Shown here one piece after another: positions 47,401-58,174 of a stretch of DNA of 64,000 nucleotides (positions are counted from its first letter, which is position 1; each line of letters starts with the position of its first letter). A program made the translations under genes and the position numbers. This DNA is from Juglans regia (lineage: Eukaryota; Streptophyta; Magnoliopsida; Fagales; Juglandaceae): the NCBI RefSeq assembly GCF_001411555.2, contig NC_049901.1, positions 10,364,681-10,428,680 on the forward strand, in the 5' to 3' direction. The notes beneath the pieces were generated by a model. That model was not told the DNA's origin. It saw only the letters and a list, made by a program, of their open reading frames with translations, and made no database searches.

Positions 47401-49088
47401 TGTTTTTCCACTTCCAATTTTCAAGTTTCTAAATATAAGGAAATCTATCATCAAAAACTTTATTCATGCAACTAAACCTCAATGAAAATTTTCAAACACA
47501 TGCTAAAAATACTCCATAAAAGTTTCGGACCAAGATATGTCCATTAGCTTGGTCAAAAATTCCAAAACATATCGTACTCTCCACTTTCACGCCTAGAATG
47601 ACCTTTCCATGGTTAAAAATACTTTTTATCAATTAAATGAGCATGGAATGAGACTAATAAGATATCCACAGAAACTAGACTCAAATATGAACAACTTTTA
47701 TGAAGGAATCATCATGACATAATACTTACAAAGGATAAAAAATGACCACGCAAAAAGATCCAGAAATCTGCCTGAGAGAGCTCTTTTGGGTTTCTCTCTA
47801 AGAACGGGGGAAATAAGTGATAAAATGGAGAGAAGTGTGTCTTGCATGACTTTAGACTTCTAGAGGTGGAAGTTATGGGCTTGAATGACCCTTGATTGGA
47901 GGTGGCTATGTGACATAAAGTGGAGAATAGAGAGAGGTATGGACTGCCTGCAGCAACTGTGGTAGATGGAGGTTGATGGAGTGGACTACTCTTCACATCA
48001 AGGCACTAATGGGTTGCAGCCAATGGCAGTGGATGGTCTGCCATGTGGGGGAGGAAACTTCTCCAAGAAGTTTTACCAAGGTGGCCAATTTCGTGGGCCT
48101 TGGTGGGCCCCAACCAAGTGGGCATTTGGGGTTTAAAGGGGGGGTTTGGTTAGGGTTTGAGATGCTATCAAGCCCAAAACCAATTTTTCTTGGCTCAATG
48201 GAATTCCCAAGGTTTAAAAGGTTGAATAATGATGTCATAAAAACGATTTGATTAATTAATAGTATGTGGAAGTGATTTAATAAAATGATTAAACACAATG
48301 CTAGAAATCGGATTAAAAAGGGTTTGGAGGCCAACTTTAGGGTTTGGGAAAACCGTTTAGGGTTTTGGTTTCAACCAAGCTTTTGGGGTTTCAATTGGAT
48401 TCCAACCATTTAGGGTTTTGTTAGGGTTGAAACCCTCTTTGGTCTGGCACAATTTAGTTGATCAGATGAAACAGAGCTTTGCTTAGGTGGCATGATCTCA
48501 CACCTTGACTTCTTTCACAAATCCATCTAATGGTTCCTCATGGTGCCAAGTGTCTAATACTATTCACTATGTGTGGTTAAGATCTTTCCAAGTGTCCAAA
48601 TAAAAGTCCTCCAACCTAATTTGGACATTTCACACTGTGATTTTGAAAACATTGCATTGGGTGTGCTTATCGATGTTACTATTCACTAAAAAAAAATACA
48701 TTATAAACTTAGTAGTGAAACATTCTAAATATTCATATTAACTTATAGTGAAAATCGTTTACTGAAATTCAACCCCGAAGTGCCCCTAAAAATAAATTTC
48801 ACAATTTCTAACAGACGTTTCATCCAAAATTATGAAAATAGGTTATTGCGCCATAAAATTCTAAATAATCCACTGAGTCTAATGGCGCAGAACATAACGC
48901 ACGTTAACACTTCTAACTATCTCAAATAATTAAACTCATAAATCTAGCACTATAGTGAGTGATAACACTGATTATGATGATAGACTAAAACCTAAGCGAT
49001 TGGTCGATTCGTAAAAACTTATGGGTTTTTCATGAGATTCCTAAAGTCAATAGAAATTCCACCAATGAATTTCTAGCGGGCTGTTATG
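44424..49088 (-). mobile_element. Giant LTR B, 4.67 kb, complete, inverted within A
   Basis: The plus strand reads TGTGACGCCCCC at 44424 and ends GGGCTGTTATG at 49088; on the minus strand this is an LTR of about 4665 bp ending GGGGGCGTCACA. The first two bases of its 5' end appear mutated from TG. 45395-49080 is the reverse complement of 44418-40930 with moderate divergence. Flanks GCACC and TCCTC/CCTCC are at best a decayed duplication. No internal coding region adjoins it, so it looks like a solo LTR. Such lengths are seen in large-LTR gypsy families such as Ogre/Retand (general knowledge). Confidence 0.65.
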
Positions 49089-49761
49089 TCCTCCCGTATG
49101 ATCACTTTTGTTAATTAAGTCTATTAAATAAGATTCCAAGTTCATGTATTTCACGTTCAAGTCATGTTTTATGTTATGTTATGTTCAAGTTTACGTTCAT
49201 GTCAAGTTTTAAGTTCACGTCAATCAAGGTAACCCCTTGAGATAAGAATACACAATCATGACAACCCCATTATATAAGATTACTCAATCATGGTGACCCC
49301 ATGAGACAAGAATATGTTTCAAGTTCACGTTTATGTTATGTTATGATCAGGTTCATGTTATGTTCACGTTCAAATTCAAATTATGTATGTTCACGTCTAT
49401 GCTATGTTTCGAGTCCATGTTATGTTTCAAGTTCACGTTCATGTTATGTTGCTAGTCCATGTTATGTTTTAAGTTCATGTACATGTCATGTCACGTCGAG
49501 CTAAGTTTTAGTTTTAGTTCAAGTTATGTCGTTTACACCATACTATATGTCAAGTTATGCTATACTTACTTATGACTTTGATTATACATTCATGCTTTTA
49601 CAGCCATGCATGCGTCATTAACTTGTGTGGAAGCTTCCTGTTAACTTGCTGAAATTTGTAATCAAATCTCACCATGGTAGTCTTAACTACCATGTATGCA
49701 GCAACACAAGATCTAAATGTACCACTGCAAAGTGCAAACAATAAACATCACACAAGAACAC

Positions 49762-49965
49762 TCGTTTGTTTTAGCATATGAGATAAGATGAATTGAGATG
49801 AAAGTTGAAAGTTGAATAAAATATTGTTAGAATATATTTTTTTAATATTATTTTTATTTTGAGATTTGAAAAAGTTGAATTGTTTATTTTATTTTGTGTG
49901 AAAATTTAGAAAAATTGTAATGATTAGATGAGATAAAATGAGAATAGTTGTGAAAACAATTAAGT
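49762..49965. mobile_element. MITE, about 200 bp
   Basis: Left TCGTTTGTTTTAGCATATGA and right AGTTGTGAAAACAAT look like imperfect inverted ends, with GAGATAAGATGAATTGAGAT inside the left end and GATGAGATAAAATGAGA inside the right. The core is AT-rich (AAAATATTGTTAGAATAT). I associate this family with Fagales genomes from memory. Confidence 0.5.
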
Positions 49966-50137
49966 TATTATAGTACACAGATATTACAAATTTACAACAT
50001 AGACTTACACCACCACCACCAAATTAACAACCAAAGTTACAAAGTATCAATATTAAATTAACAACTAATCCCTAATCCAACTCTCCAAATCCATAATAAT
50101 TAACAACTCCAACAAATCCAAATCTATACTCCCCACC
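49966..50137. other. Spacer, no gene
   Basis: CA/AAT-rich sequence including CACCACCACC near 50010. Nothing else is visible. Confidence 0.4.
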
Positions 50138-50190
50138 TGTAATACCCCGCTCATTCCTTCTTATGTACGTTTCTTCTTTCTGACGTACGT

Positions 50191-50996
50191 TGATATGAAC
50201 TCGCGGGAAAGGAATCTCTTGAACCCACAGTCAATTTGAAAACTTCCCAAGAAAGCCAAAATCAAGTCTATGGATGGAGAATCTAGACCCGATGAGAAGT
50301 CGTTTCAAGAACCTAGATTATATTAAAATCTAGAACTATTGAAGAACCCGTCTCAAGAACCCAAATTACAAAGGAGGAACGCCACAAAGGTTGTGATTTA
50401 CCTTTGATAAGTTCAAAAGTTCAATTAAGAACAAGAGGAGTAAAACTCAACTCACAATGAATAAATTCATCAAATTTCATAAACTTCATAAACTGATTAG
50501 AATGAGGCTACATAGAGTATTTAAAGGAAAATCTAATGAAACCCTAGCCAAAATAAACCCCCATCTTCCAAAAGTGCCCCTGGATGAACAGTGCCGCGGC
50601 TACAGTACCTCGCTACAGTAACTCGGCTACAGTAACCCTAACCCTAGTTGATTAAAATAATAAATTTCCCAACATGCCCTTGCAAAGGCCCCCTTAAGTA
50701 CTTCTCATAATAAACTCAATTATTGTAAACTAATAAAATAAGTTCTTTAATTGAATTAAATAAGTTGAAACCCTTCAAGAGCCCAAAGCCTTTAAGTCTT
50801 GTCGTTGCCCTCTTCCGTAGCTGATTAAATGAATTAAAACTGGATCTTCATCATTCAAGCCCCATCTTGAATTTGGGCTCTTGTTAAACTCGTCCCAAGT
50901 GGATTGCATCAATCCTTGCATTATCTCCTTGATCTTCTTGGCCTATCTGGAAGTTGCAAATGATCTTTAAGAGTATGCTCATCTTGGTTCCCATCA
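50191..50996 (-). repeat. 3' LTR of element 4
   Basis: 806 bp. GCTACAGTA occurs three times near 50600-50635, once more than in the other LTR. Confidence 0.9.
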
Positions 50997-52240
50997 TTCC
51001 CCCTCTCCTCAAAAGGATTCGACCTCGAATCTCCACCTGGATCAAAGGGAAAATGGTTAGTAACATTGAAAATAGTAGAAACAAGATAGTTACCTGGAAG
51101 ATCCACTATATATGCAATTTCATTAATTTGTTCAAGAATTTGGAAAAGACCATCCAAGCTACTCCTGTCATCCACAGGTAAATGTGTTATATCTAAAGGA
51201 GTAAATGGATTAAGTCTATAGACAATTTCAAATGGTGAAAATTTAGTAGTAGCATGAACACTGCAATTATATGTAAACTCAATGAATGGTAAACAATACT
51301 CACACAAATGTTCATGAAGCACATCTAAAGTCTTCCTCGAACGAAAATGACCACTCCAATATGCAAACTCAATGAATGGCAAATGATACTCCCGGAAACG
51401 TCCATGTAACAATTCAATGAATGGGAAATGATACTCCCACAAACATTCATGAAACAAACCTAAATCTTTCCTTACACCAAAATAACCACTCCAATTATAT
51501 GCAAACTCAATGAATGACAAGTAATACTTCCACAAATGCTCATGCAACACGTTAATGAATGACAAATGATGCTTCCACAAATATTCATGTGATACGTCAA
51601 TGAATGGCAAATGGTACTCCCACAAACGTTCATGCAACACATCAATGAATGAAAAATGACACTTCCACAAACGTCCATGCAACACGTCATTGAATGGCAA
51701 ATGATAGTCAGAAAAATGTTCATACAACACAACAAAAGTCTTCCTTACACCAAGGTCACCCAACAAACCAGCATGTCCATCACACACAAGCAACTTATGC
51801 AAACTACTAGTAGGCACACAAAATCTATTCTTTCTAAACAAGTACCAATCTAGTTTATAGAACTTACCAAATGATGCTTTCTCACATGTTCCATACACAC
51901 TAGCAAAGTCATCATCATTAGCATGCAATTCCTTGTCATATTCAAGTCTCAATAATTTTACATATAAAATGAAGACAATGACATACCTTCTTGCTAAAGC
52001 GTTAACCACAAAATTTTCCATACCTTGTGTGTATTTGAATACATGAGGAAAAATCTCAATACAGTCCTCCCACTTAGCATGCATTCTAGTCAACGACATA
52101 TCTTGTCCCCTTAAGTGTGTCAATGACTTATGTTCCTCAAAGAAAGGTCGGGTAGGAATTGTCAGACCTGGCACAAAATCAATGTAGTGCTCTATCTCCC
52201 TAATAGGTGGCAATCCACTAAATACACCACTTGGAAACAT
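50921..52240 (-). CDS. Element 4 ORF2: RT and integrase cores deleted, 15-residue modules amplified
   Basis: 439 residues without a stop. Residues 1-32 match the segment before reverse transcriptase (GLPPIREIEHYIDFVPG). At about 33 the frame jumps to the end of RNase H (EEHKSLTHLRGQ), and it continues through the RNase H-integrase linker (KFYKLDWYLFRK). Residues about 163-325 are tandem modules, best seen as DVLHERLWEYHLPFI; two longer copies add EFAYN, WSG and FGVRK. In element 1 those words come from two separated places, [15 protein letters not shown] before the integrase core and [12 protein letters not shown] after it. The core with its catalytic residues is absent. After the modules the order returns to normal (SPFEIVYRLNPFTPLD), then the GPY-like region and the tail, which crosses the polypurine tract into the LTR. 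No known enzyme activity is expected. Whether it is translated is unknown. Confidence 0.75.
   Translation of the reverse strand: MFPSGVFSGLPPIREIEHYIDFVPGLTIPTRPFFEEHKSLTHLRGQDMSLTRMHAKWEDCIEIFPHVFKYTQGMENFVVNALARRYVIVFILYVKLLRLEYDKELHANDDDFASVYGTCEKASFGKFYKLDWYLFRKNRFCVPTSSLHKLLVCDGHAGLLGDLGVRKTFVVLYEHFSDYHLPFNDVLHGRLWKCHFSFIDVLHERLWEYHLPFIDVSHEYLWKHHLSFINVLHEHLWKYYLSFIEFAYNWSGYFGVRKDLGLFHECLWEYHFPFIELLHGRFREYHLPFIEFAYWSGHFRSRKTLDVLHEHLCEYCLPFIEFTYNCSVHATTKFSPFEIVYRLNPFTPLDITHLPVDDRSSLDGLFQILEQINEIAYIVDLPGNYLVSTIFNVTNHFPFDPGGDSRSNPFEERGNDGNQDEHTLKDHLQLPDRPRRSRR
50997..51012 (-). promoter_or_regulatory. Polypurine tract of element 4
   Basis: TTGAGGAGAGGGGGAA on the minus strand, identical to element 1 and likewise inside a reading frame (residues FEERGN). 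Confidence 0.75.
51265..51754 (-). repeat. Coding 45-bp tandem repeats in element 4
   Basis: The plus strand shows repeated AATGAATGGCAAATGATACT and CCACAAACGTTCATGCAACA words at 45-bp intervals, plus 90-93-bp composite units. All unit lengths are multiples of three, so the frame is kept. Confidence 0.88.
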
Positions 52241-52329
52241 GACCTCATATCCCTACAACAAAGAAACAACAATACTAGGCAAACATATGTAAAGTTCATT
52301 AGGATTAAGACTTGCCTTAGCATAAAAAC

Positions 52330-53505
52330 TCAATTTTCTCTTTGTTTTTCTCTCACTTTCTTCACACTCTCTTTTTCTTTTTCACTTTCTTTTTCCCTTT
52401 CACACTCTTTTTTCTTTTCACCCTTTTTTTTTCTGTCACTCTCTTTTTCTTCATCTTTTTTTGTACTCTCGACCTCACAATTATTTTTCAACTCATTCTC
52501 TCTTTTGCTTGAGGTCTTAGTCTCACATTCTTTTTTTTTCTCTCTCATTTTTCTCTCTTTCTCCATTTCAGTCTCACTGTTTCTTTTCTTCTCATTCTCA
52601 TCTTCACTCTTGCTTTTTAACACAATCTCACTTTCACTTTCACTTTCACTCTCACCTTTAGTCTTGCTTTTCAGCTCATTCTCACTTTCACTCTTGCTTG
52701 TTTGCTCAATCTCCTTTTCACTTTTTCTTTTTTGATCACTCTCACTTTTACTCATTCTTTTTCTATCACTCTTATTTTCACTCTTTCTGTTTTGAGCAAC
52801 CTCACATTTCAGCTTCAATTGATCCCCATGGACCTGTGTTGGAGTTAAAGGAGCAAGTTTGATTGTTTTTCCATCTTTTTCAAAACTGTACATGTTCCTT
52901 AACCCATCATGGATCACCTTCCTATCATACTGCCATGACTTCCCCAACAAAATATGACTAGCATGCATAGGTACTACATCACAAAGCACCATATCCTGGT
53001 ATTTCCCAATTGAAAAGGAAACTAGCACTTGCTTAGTTATCCTAACCTCCCCACAATCACTCAACCAGTGCAACATGTATGGTCTAGGGTGTTTCAAGGT
53101 ACGTAAATTCAATTTCTCAACTAAAGTAGTGCTAGCTAAATTAATACAACTCCTCAAATCAATGATCATACTACATACCTTGTTGTTGATGTGGCATCTA
53201 GTATGAAAAATATTCTCACTCTGCTGCTCTATATCATCCATCTTAATTTTTGTACTGAGTGCATGCCTGGTAACAAGAAAATCACCATACTCTTCATTCT
53301 CATACCCATTTTCAACACAAAACTCGGGACACCTCCTATCTCTCCTGCCATGAAGATTTCTAATTACCGCATCTTGATAATCCATCCTATCCCTCACTTC
53401 ACCCAACACCAAGTTCAACTTCTCAAACTGTTGTTGCACGGCTTGCAACACAAAGGATGAGTTCTCTTCCACACATTTTGATGATGAGTCACTTCTTTGA
53501 GACAT
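52330..53505 (-). CDS. Element 4 ORF1: gag N-terminus, dead protease-like domain, charged repeat tail
   Basis: About 391 residues from MSQRSDSS (aligned with the element 1 start). The first ~75 residues match the N-terminus of element 1 Gag, including [20 protein letters not shown]. The frame then jumps, in frame, over the Gag core and CCHC knuckle to the protease region. The protease site reads IIDLRS where element 1 has IIDGGS, so the catalytic loop is lost. The rest keeps the domain's shape (HILLGKSWQYDRK). From about residue 245 the protein is almost wholly Lys, Glu, Ser, Arg and Asn, an expansion of the element 1 QKRKSE repeat to about 140 residues. It stops at 52330. Function unknown; no catalytic role is expected. 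An upstream Met at 53583 gives 26 more residues. Confidence 0.7.
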   Translation of the reverse strand: MSQRSDSSSKCVEENSSFVLQAVQQQFEKLNLVLGEVRDRMDYQDAVIRNLHGRRDRRCPEFCVENGYENEEYGDFLVTRHALSTKIKMDDIEQQSENIFHTRCHINNKVCSMIIDLRSCINLASTTLVEKLNLRTLKHPRPYMLHWLSDCGEVRITKQVLVSFSIGKYQDMVLCDVVPMHASHILLGKSWQYDRKVIHDGLRNMYSFEKDGKTIKLAPLTPTQVHGDQLKLKCEVAQNRKSENKSDRKRMSKSESDQKRKSEKEIEQTSKSESENELKSKTKGESESESESEIVLKSKSEDENEKKRNSETEMEKERKMREKKKECETKTSSKRENELKNNCEVESTKKDEEKESDRKKKGEKKKECEREKESEKEKESVKKVREKQREN

Positions 53506-53583
53506 CATAGTTTGCTGCACAAAAAGAATGTTTGCGAAAAACCTCACACACTCCCTTACGTGTTTACACTCAAATAATGGCAC

Positions 53584-54200
53584 TCCACTCGTGTTTCACT
53601 CTTAATGGCTTTTTCCCGATAATAGTCTCACACCCTCTTGCCTTTTACCTCAATAGTTTTCCCGCTCAAGTTCTTTAAGAACTAGTTGAACTAAATCAAG
53701 ACAATACAACATTGTATTATTCCAACCAGTAATATAGATCAAAGAAACAAGGAATGAAACAAATGACACGAGACTCAAGGAATTTATACGAGGGAAAGAG
53801 TAATTATAAAACAAGATACCAACTAAAAAGACGTAATCAGCTCTATGATGATAAAAGCTCAATCAACAAATACTTTCTTTCTCTTTGTTGAAACTATGTA
53901 GCAACTTTGAATATGCTACCTTCTCTTTTCTTCCTCTTCTTCTTTTTTTTTTTTTTTCAAATTTTCTTTTTTTTTCTTTTCTTTTCCTTTCACCCTTGGG
54001 CAAGTGATATACGGCAGCCCCTATAACAAGAGATTTCAGCCAACACAAACCCTAGAACAATGAATTTCAGCAACCCTAACAATAGTGAAGAAATCTTCTA
54101 ACCACCACTATTTTTTTTTTTTTGTAATCAATCCTAGAACAATGAAGCCCTAGAATTAAATATGCAAGAAATAAAAGATAGAATAAGATCTGATTGGAAA
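53584..54200 (-). other. Leader of element 4
   Basis: Diverged copy of the element 1 leader, with a T/C-rich run at about 53935-53990. No gene. Confidence 0.6.
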
Positions 54201-54219
54201 CCTTGCTCTGAATACCAAA
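54201..54219 (-). promoter_or_regulatory. Primer-binding site of element 4
   Basis: TTTGGTATTCAGAGCAAGG on the minus strand, identical to element 1. Confidence 0.7.
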
Positions 54220-55012
54220 TAATATGAACCCGAGGGAAAGGAATCCCTTGAACCCACAGTCAATTTGAAAACTTCCCAAGAAAGCCAAAATCAAGTCTAT
54301 GGATGGAGAATCTAAACCCGATGAGAACTCGTTTCAAGAACCTAGATTATATTAAAATCTAGACCCATTGAAGAACCTGTCTCAAGAACCCAAATTACAA
54401 AGGAGGAACGCCACAAAGGTTGTGATTTACCTTTGATAAGTTCAAAAGTTCAATTAAGAACAAGAGGAGTAAAACTCAACTCACAATGAATAAATTCATC
54501 AAATTTCATAAACTTCATAAACTGATTAGAATGAGGCTACATAGAGTATTTAAAGGAAAATCTAATGAAACCCTAGCCAAAATAAACCCCCATCTTCCAA
54601 AAGTGCCCCTGGATGAACAGTGTCGCGGCTACAGTAACTCGGCTACAGTAACCCTAACCCTAGTTGATTAAAATAATAACTTTCCCAACATGCCCTTGCA
54701 AAGGCCCCCTTAAGTACTTCCCATAATAAACTCAATTATTCTAAACTAATAAAATAAGTTCTTTAATTGAATTAAATAAGTTGAAACCCTTCAAGAGCCC
54801 AAAGCCTTTAAGTCTTGTCGTTGCCCTCTTCCGTAGCTGATTAAATGAATTAAAACTGGATCTTCATCCTTCAAGCCCCATCTTGAATGTTGGGCTCTTG
54901 TTAAACTCGTCCCAAGTGGATTGCATCAATCCTTGCATTATCTCCTTGATCTTCTTGGCCTATCTGGAAGTTGCAAATGATCTTTAAGAGTGGCCCATCT
55001 TGGTTCCCATCA
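54220..55012 (-). repeat. 5' LTR of element 4
   Basis: 793 bp. On the plus strand its edge reads TAATATGAACC instead of TGATATGAAC, so one terminal base has mutated. Confidence 0.9.
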
Positions 55013-55622
55013 TACGTTCCTTCTTTTTGACGCAAGCAAATCCGAGGACGGGATTATGCAACTGTCTACCCCTTCTATCTAGCGATTGCGAGCTTCGTTA
55101 GGTGTGCCGAACTACGATGGCGTGTTTCAAAAGATATCTTGTGACTTCTAGGGCACACCCAATGTTTTAAATATGCTGAAAATATTTAGAAGGAGTACTT
55201 CCAGTGTTATGGAATTAAGATTTGATTTTAGATACGACAATTATAATATTCTTGAAGAGCTCCAAAAATAATTTTCGAAAATAATTTTATTATCATTAAT
55301 AAAATGATTCCAACTATTTTAGATATTATGAGATTTAAATTATGTTGAAAGTTTTAATTAATTTAATGGTTTTATCCTCTTAAATATGTTAAGTGAGACT
55401 TCATCATTTTATTAATGATGAAGGAATATTATTTTATAAACTAAAGTTAGTTTAAATAATATTCTACCTTAATTCCTTTAAGTGCTTTTAATTAAGTTAA
55501 TGTTTATGCATTTTCAAATCAGTATTTTAATCTCCCACCATTAGATCGTTTCGTAGATCCCCAGTCGAAGGGACTGAGTTAAATACCCAGACCCCTTCTT
55601 CCTTCTTCCTCACTTTTCCCCC

Positions 55623-55624
<2 letters not shown>

Positions 55625-55661
<37 letters not shown>
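55625..55661 (+). repeat. (CT)n microsatellite
   Basis: About 18 uninterrupted CT units inside LTR E. Confidence 0.9.
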
Positions 55662-55664
<3 letters not shown>

Positions 55665-57376
55665 CCTCTCCCTCAAGTGTACGCAGTACGCTGCTCACAC
55701 CCACACCAAATGCTCCATGCCTCAGCCCGGCGCCGCCTTCAGTCGGCAGCCCTCACCGCCGCCACCAACCTCCCTCCGGCGAGCTCACCCATACCGGCTT
55801 CTCTCTCCCATGCTCCCTCCTCCTCTCCCTCGGCAGTGCACAGCCAAGATGGGCTTGGTGCTCATTTCACCGTCGTGAGCCGTCCTTCGCCGCCACCACC
55901 TCCACGGTAGCTACTGCTCCCACCGGCCATCACCCTCCAGCGAGCTTGGCCCCCTCCATGCAGCCATCTTCTCCATAGGCACATTCATGGCCTCCTGCAT
56001 GCATGGGTTCGCTGTGCATGCTCCTAGCGCCGCTGTGTGCGACCACCTTGGCCATCGAACAGCACCATGAGCTTCCCTTTCCTTCCCCCTTCCTCCTCCA
56101 CTTGACCCGAGGCCTGGTGGCCAAACCAGGCAATGTCATATGGTGAACTTCTCCTTTTTCAATCTCGGAGCCCTGAGTGTGTACACAGGAAAGAACAAGT
56201 AAAAAGACCACTTTGTTTCCAAAGTGGGTGCACTCATATCATATCATATCATGTTGGTACCAACCATATCAAGAGAACCAGTATCGTCATATCAGAACCA
56301 TATTTAGAATCAGATTCGGAACAGATAAGTATGCCAAAGGTTTATCATATCCATATCGTATCAAAACACGTGCAAAACATATTCATATCATTTTGCCATG
56401 ATCAATAACAGTTCCAAGATGTTTCATATCACATGTACAAAAATTCCCATATATCGTATTCGCTCTTTTGCACATTTCAGAAACATGTCAAATATTGCCC
56501 ATGTCTACATATTTCATGTCAAAAACATTTCTTTTCCCTTTCATACGTATCTCATGAGTGAATGCAAAACATATATTGAGGTTGTTTTTCACATTTTTCT
56601 TTTTAAAACAACATGCATATTTTTTTTACAAACCAACCTCAGTTCATTTCTTTTTATGCAAATCTATCATAGGAACCCCGCTTACCTGGATTTCTTAGCT
56701 TTTCGAAAAATTTCCTCAAAAGTGCCGAACAAATATTAATTTTCACCTATACGATAATCACGTAAATTTACATAAATTTCCAATCAATCTCGTATTTCGA
56801 TATTCAAGCCTAAAACTTCTAAAATAATCCATTTTTAATTCCTCAAACCTGAAATTCTCATTATTCCTGAAATACCAACATCACTTTCTAACTCATCAAT
56901 ATCCATCTTAATAGCTTCGACTAAAAACATTTAATTCTAACTTATTTACGATAGAGATCATACTATAATTTATAATACTAAATAATATAACTATATCGAA
57001 ATCATCATAAGTAGAAAATCATACTTGTTTTCTATCAAACTTGTGTTTAAATAAAAATATTCTTTTAAAAGGATTCAAAATAAGATTTTGCACTTACCGC
57101 TCATTTCAAAAATTCATCAGTATTTACATAATAAATATTCCATTAAAATATCAGTCTCTTATAAAAAAAAATCAACTTAACAATATAAATCCACACGTCT
57201 ACATCCAAATAAAAACATACTCTACAACCCACGTAATATATACCCACGATTTCAAACCCAAAGTACATAATATCAACTCTTTAAACTGAATACCCGAACA
57301 AATAAATCTAGAGCCATACTTTAAGGGGTAAAAAGGTAAAAACCAAAACACCCTCTGCATCCTACTGGGTTCACCG

Positions 57377-57395
57377 ATATATATATATATATATA
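57377..57395 (+). repeat. (AT)n microsatellite
   Basis: Nine to ten AT units within LTR E. A similar run lies near 58019. Confidence 0.85.
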
Positions 57396-58174
57396 CCATC
57401 TGTTTCTTATTTAAACCACTAACAACAAATAACAAAAATAACACATAGCTCAAATGGGTGTGGCGACAGAAGCTCACCCACGAAGGACCGAGGCAGTGGC
57501 ACCATGGAAGTGCGACGGAAGCTGGGCTGTGGTGGTGGTGATGTCTTTGACGGCGTCGCACGGGAAGAGAGGGAGAGAAAGCTGAAACCGAGAGAGAGAC
57601 TGAAAGGAAAGGACCATCAACCTGAAGTGGCGTGAGCTTACTGTGGGAAAACTGAGGCAGCGTGCGGCGGACCGGGGTGATGGGAGTCCTCGTCGGCAAT
57701 TTCTGTGGAGTCACCGCAAGGAGGGGCTTCCAGTGGAGGAGATAGCAGCGGCTTAAGGGGCTGCACTGCTATGTTTTCGGCTACCAAAACAGAGGAAGGC
57801 AAAGCTTGGCCACGGGGAGACTAGGCGGCGGCTTCGTACGGCTGGGCACGGTGGTGAGGTCCGGATAGAGGTTCACCGTGGAGCATGGCTTTGCTTCGGT
57901 GATGGAGGTTGTGGTTAACTATTATGTTCCTTGCTTGCTTAGTGAAGTGTAGCTCTCAGCTGATTCTCAGTGAAGAGGAGAATGAGTGGCACAAAAACCA
58001 GGTCAAGGATGCATAGCATATATATATATAAGCTATAAGAAGTAAAGGGTAAAAACCTAGAGGAAAGATGGATGAACGGCGTGCATGAAAATGGAAGGTA
58101 GACGTGAACACTGCGCGATGTTAAAACTAGAGTTGTTTCACGGTCTTGGACCTGACAGTTGGCTGGGTCTTACA

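Larger units (their letters stand above)
40914..49710 (+). mobile_element. Giant LTR A, interrupted by inverted copy B
   Basis: LTR A starts TGTAACAGCTCG at 40914 and runs to about 44423. Its next part resumes at 49089 and fades near 49710. Copy B (44424-49088) lies between, in the opposite orientation. The join is seen by comparison with B: A breaks after GTGTAGCACC and resumes at CCCGTATGATCAC, which in B are continuous (reverse complement of 45360-45400). A is missing its last few hundred bases. No gag or pol is linked to it here, so it may be a solo LTR. No coding sequence; short frames in it are shadows. Confidence 0.65.
50191..55012 (-). mobile_element. Ty3/gypsy element 4, deleted relative of element 1
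   Basis: 4822 bp with LTRs of 806 bp (50191-50996) and 793 bp (54220-55012), flanked by the duplication TACGT (50186-50190 and 55013-55017). The LTRs belong to the element 1 family. They differ from each other at roughly a dozen sites plus a ~13-bp indel, so this copy is older than element 1. It lacks the gag core and knuckle, most of reverse transcriptase, and the integrase core, but keeps primer site, polypurine tract and two long open frames. A non-autonomous element is the simplest reading. Confidence 0.92.
50138..58174 (+). mobile_element. LTR E (family F), 3.2 kb, split by element 4
   Basis: Starts TGTAATACCCCGC at 50138, is interrupted at 50190 by element 4 and resumes at 55018, ending GGGTCTTACA at 58174. 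Joined length is about 3.2 kb with TG...CA ends. The first ~1 kb matches copy F1 at 33054. It contains a (CT)n run, a GC-rich segment and AT-rich stretches, with no gene. Flanks CCACC and ATTGA show no duplication, so it may be old or rearranged. Confidence 0.6.
55018..58174 (+). other. Main part of LTR E, no gene
   Basis: 55018-55600 matches copy F1 closely; 55660-56110 is GC-rich; 56200-57330 is AT-rich with repeated CATATCA near 56230. Frames at 55677-55910 and 57199-57714 are low-complexity or shadow frames. Confidence 0.5.

Noticed and set aside
52130..52735. 201-codon plus-strand frame rich in Ser, Phe and Leu
   Set aside because: It is the antisense shadow of the Lys/Glu/Ser repeat in element 4 ORF1; no independent gene features.
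57199..57714. 171-codon minus-strand frame
   Set aside because: Lies within LTR E, includes an (AT)n run, and shows no domain.
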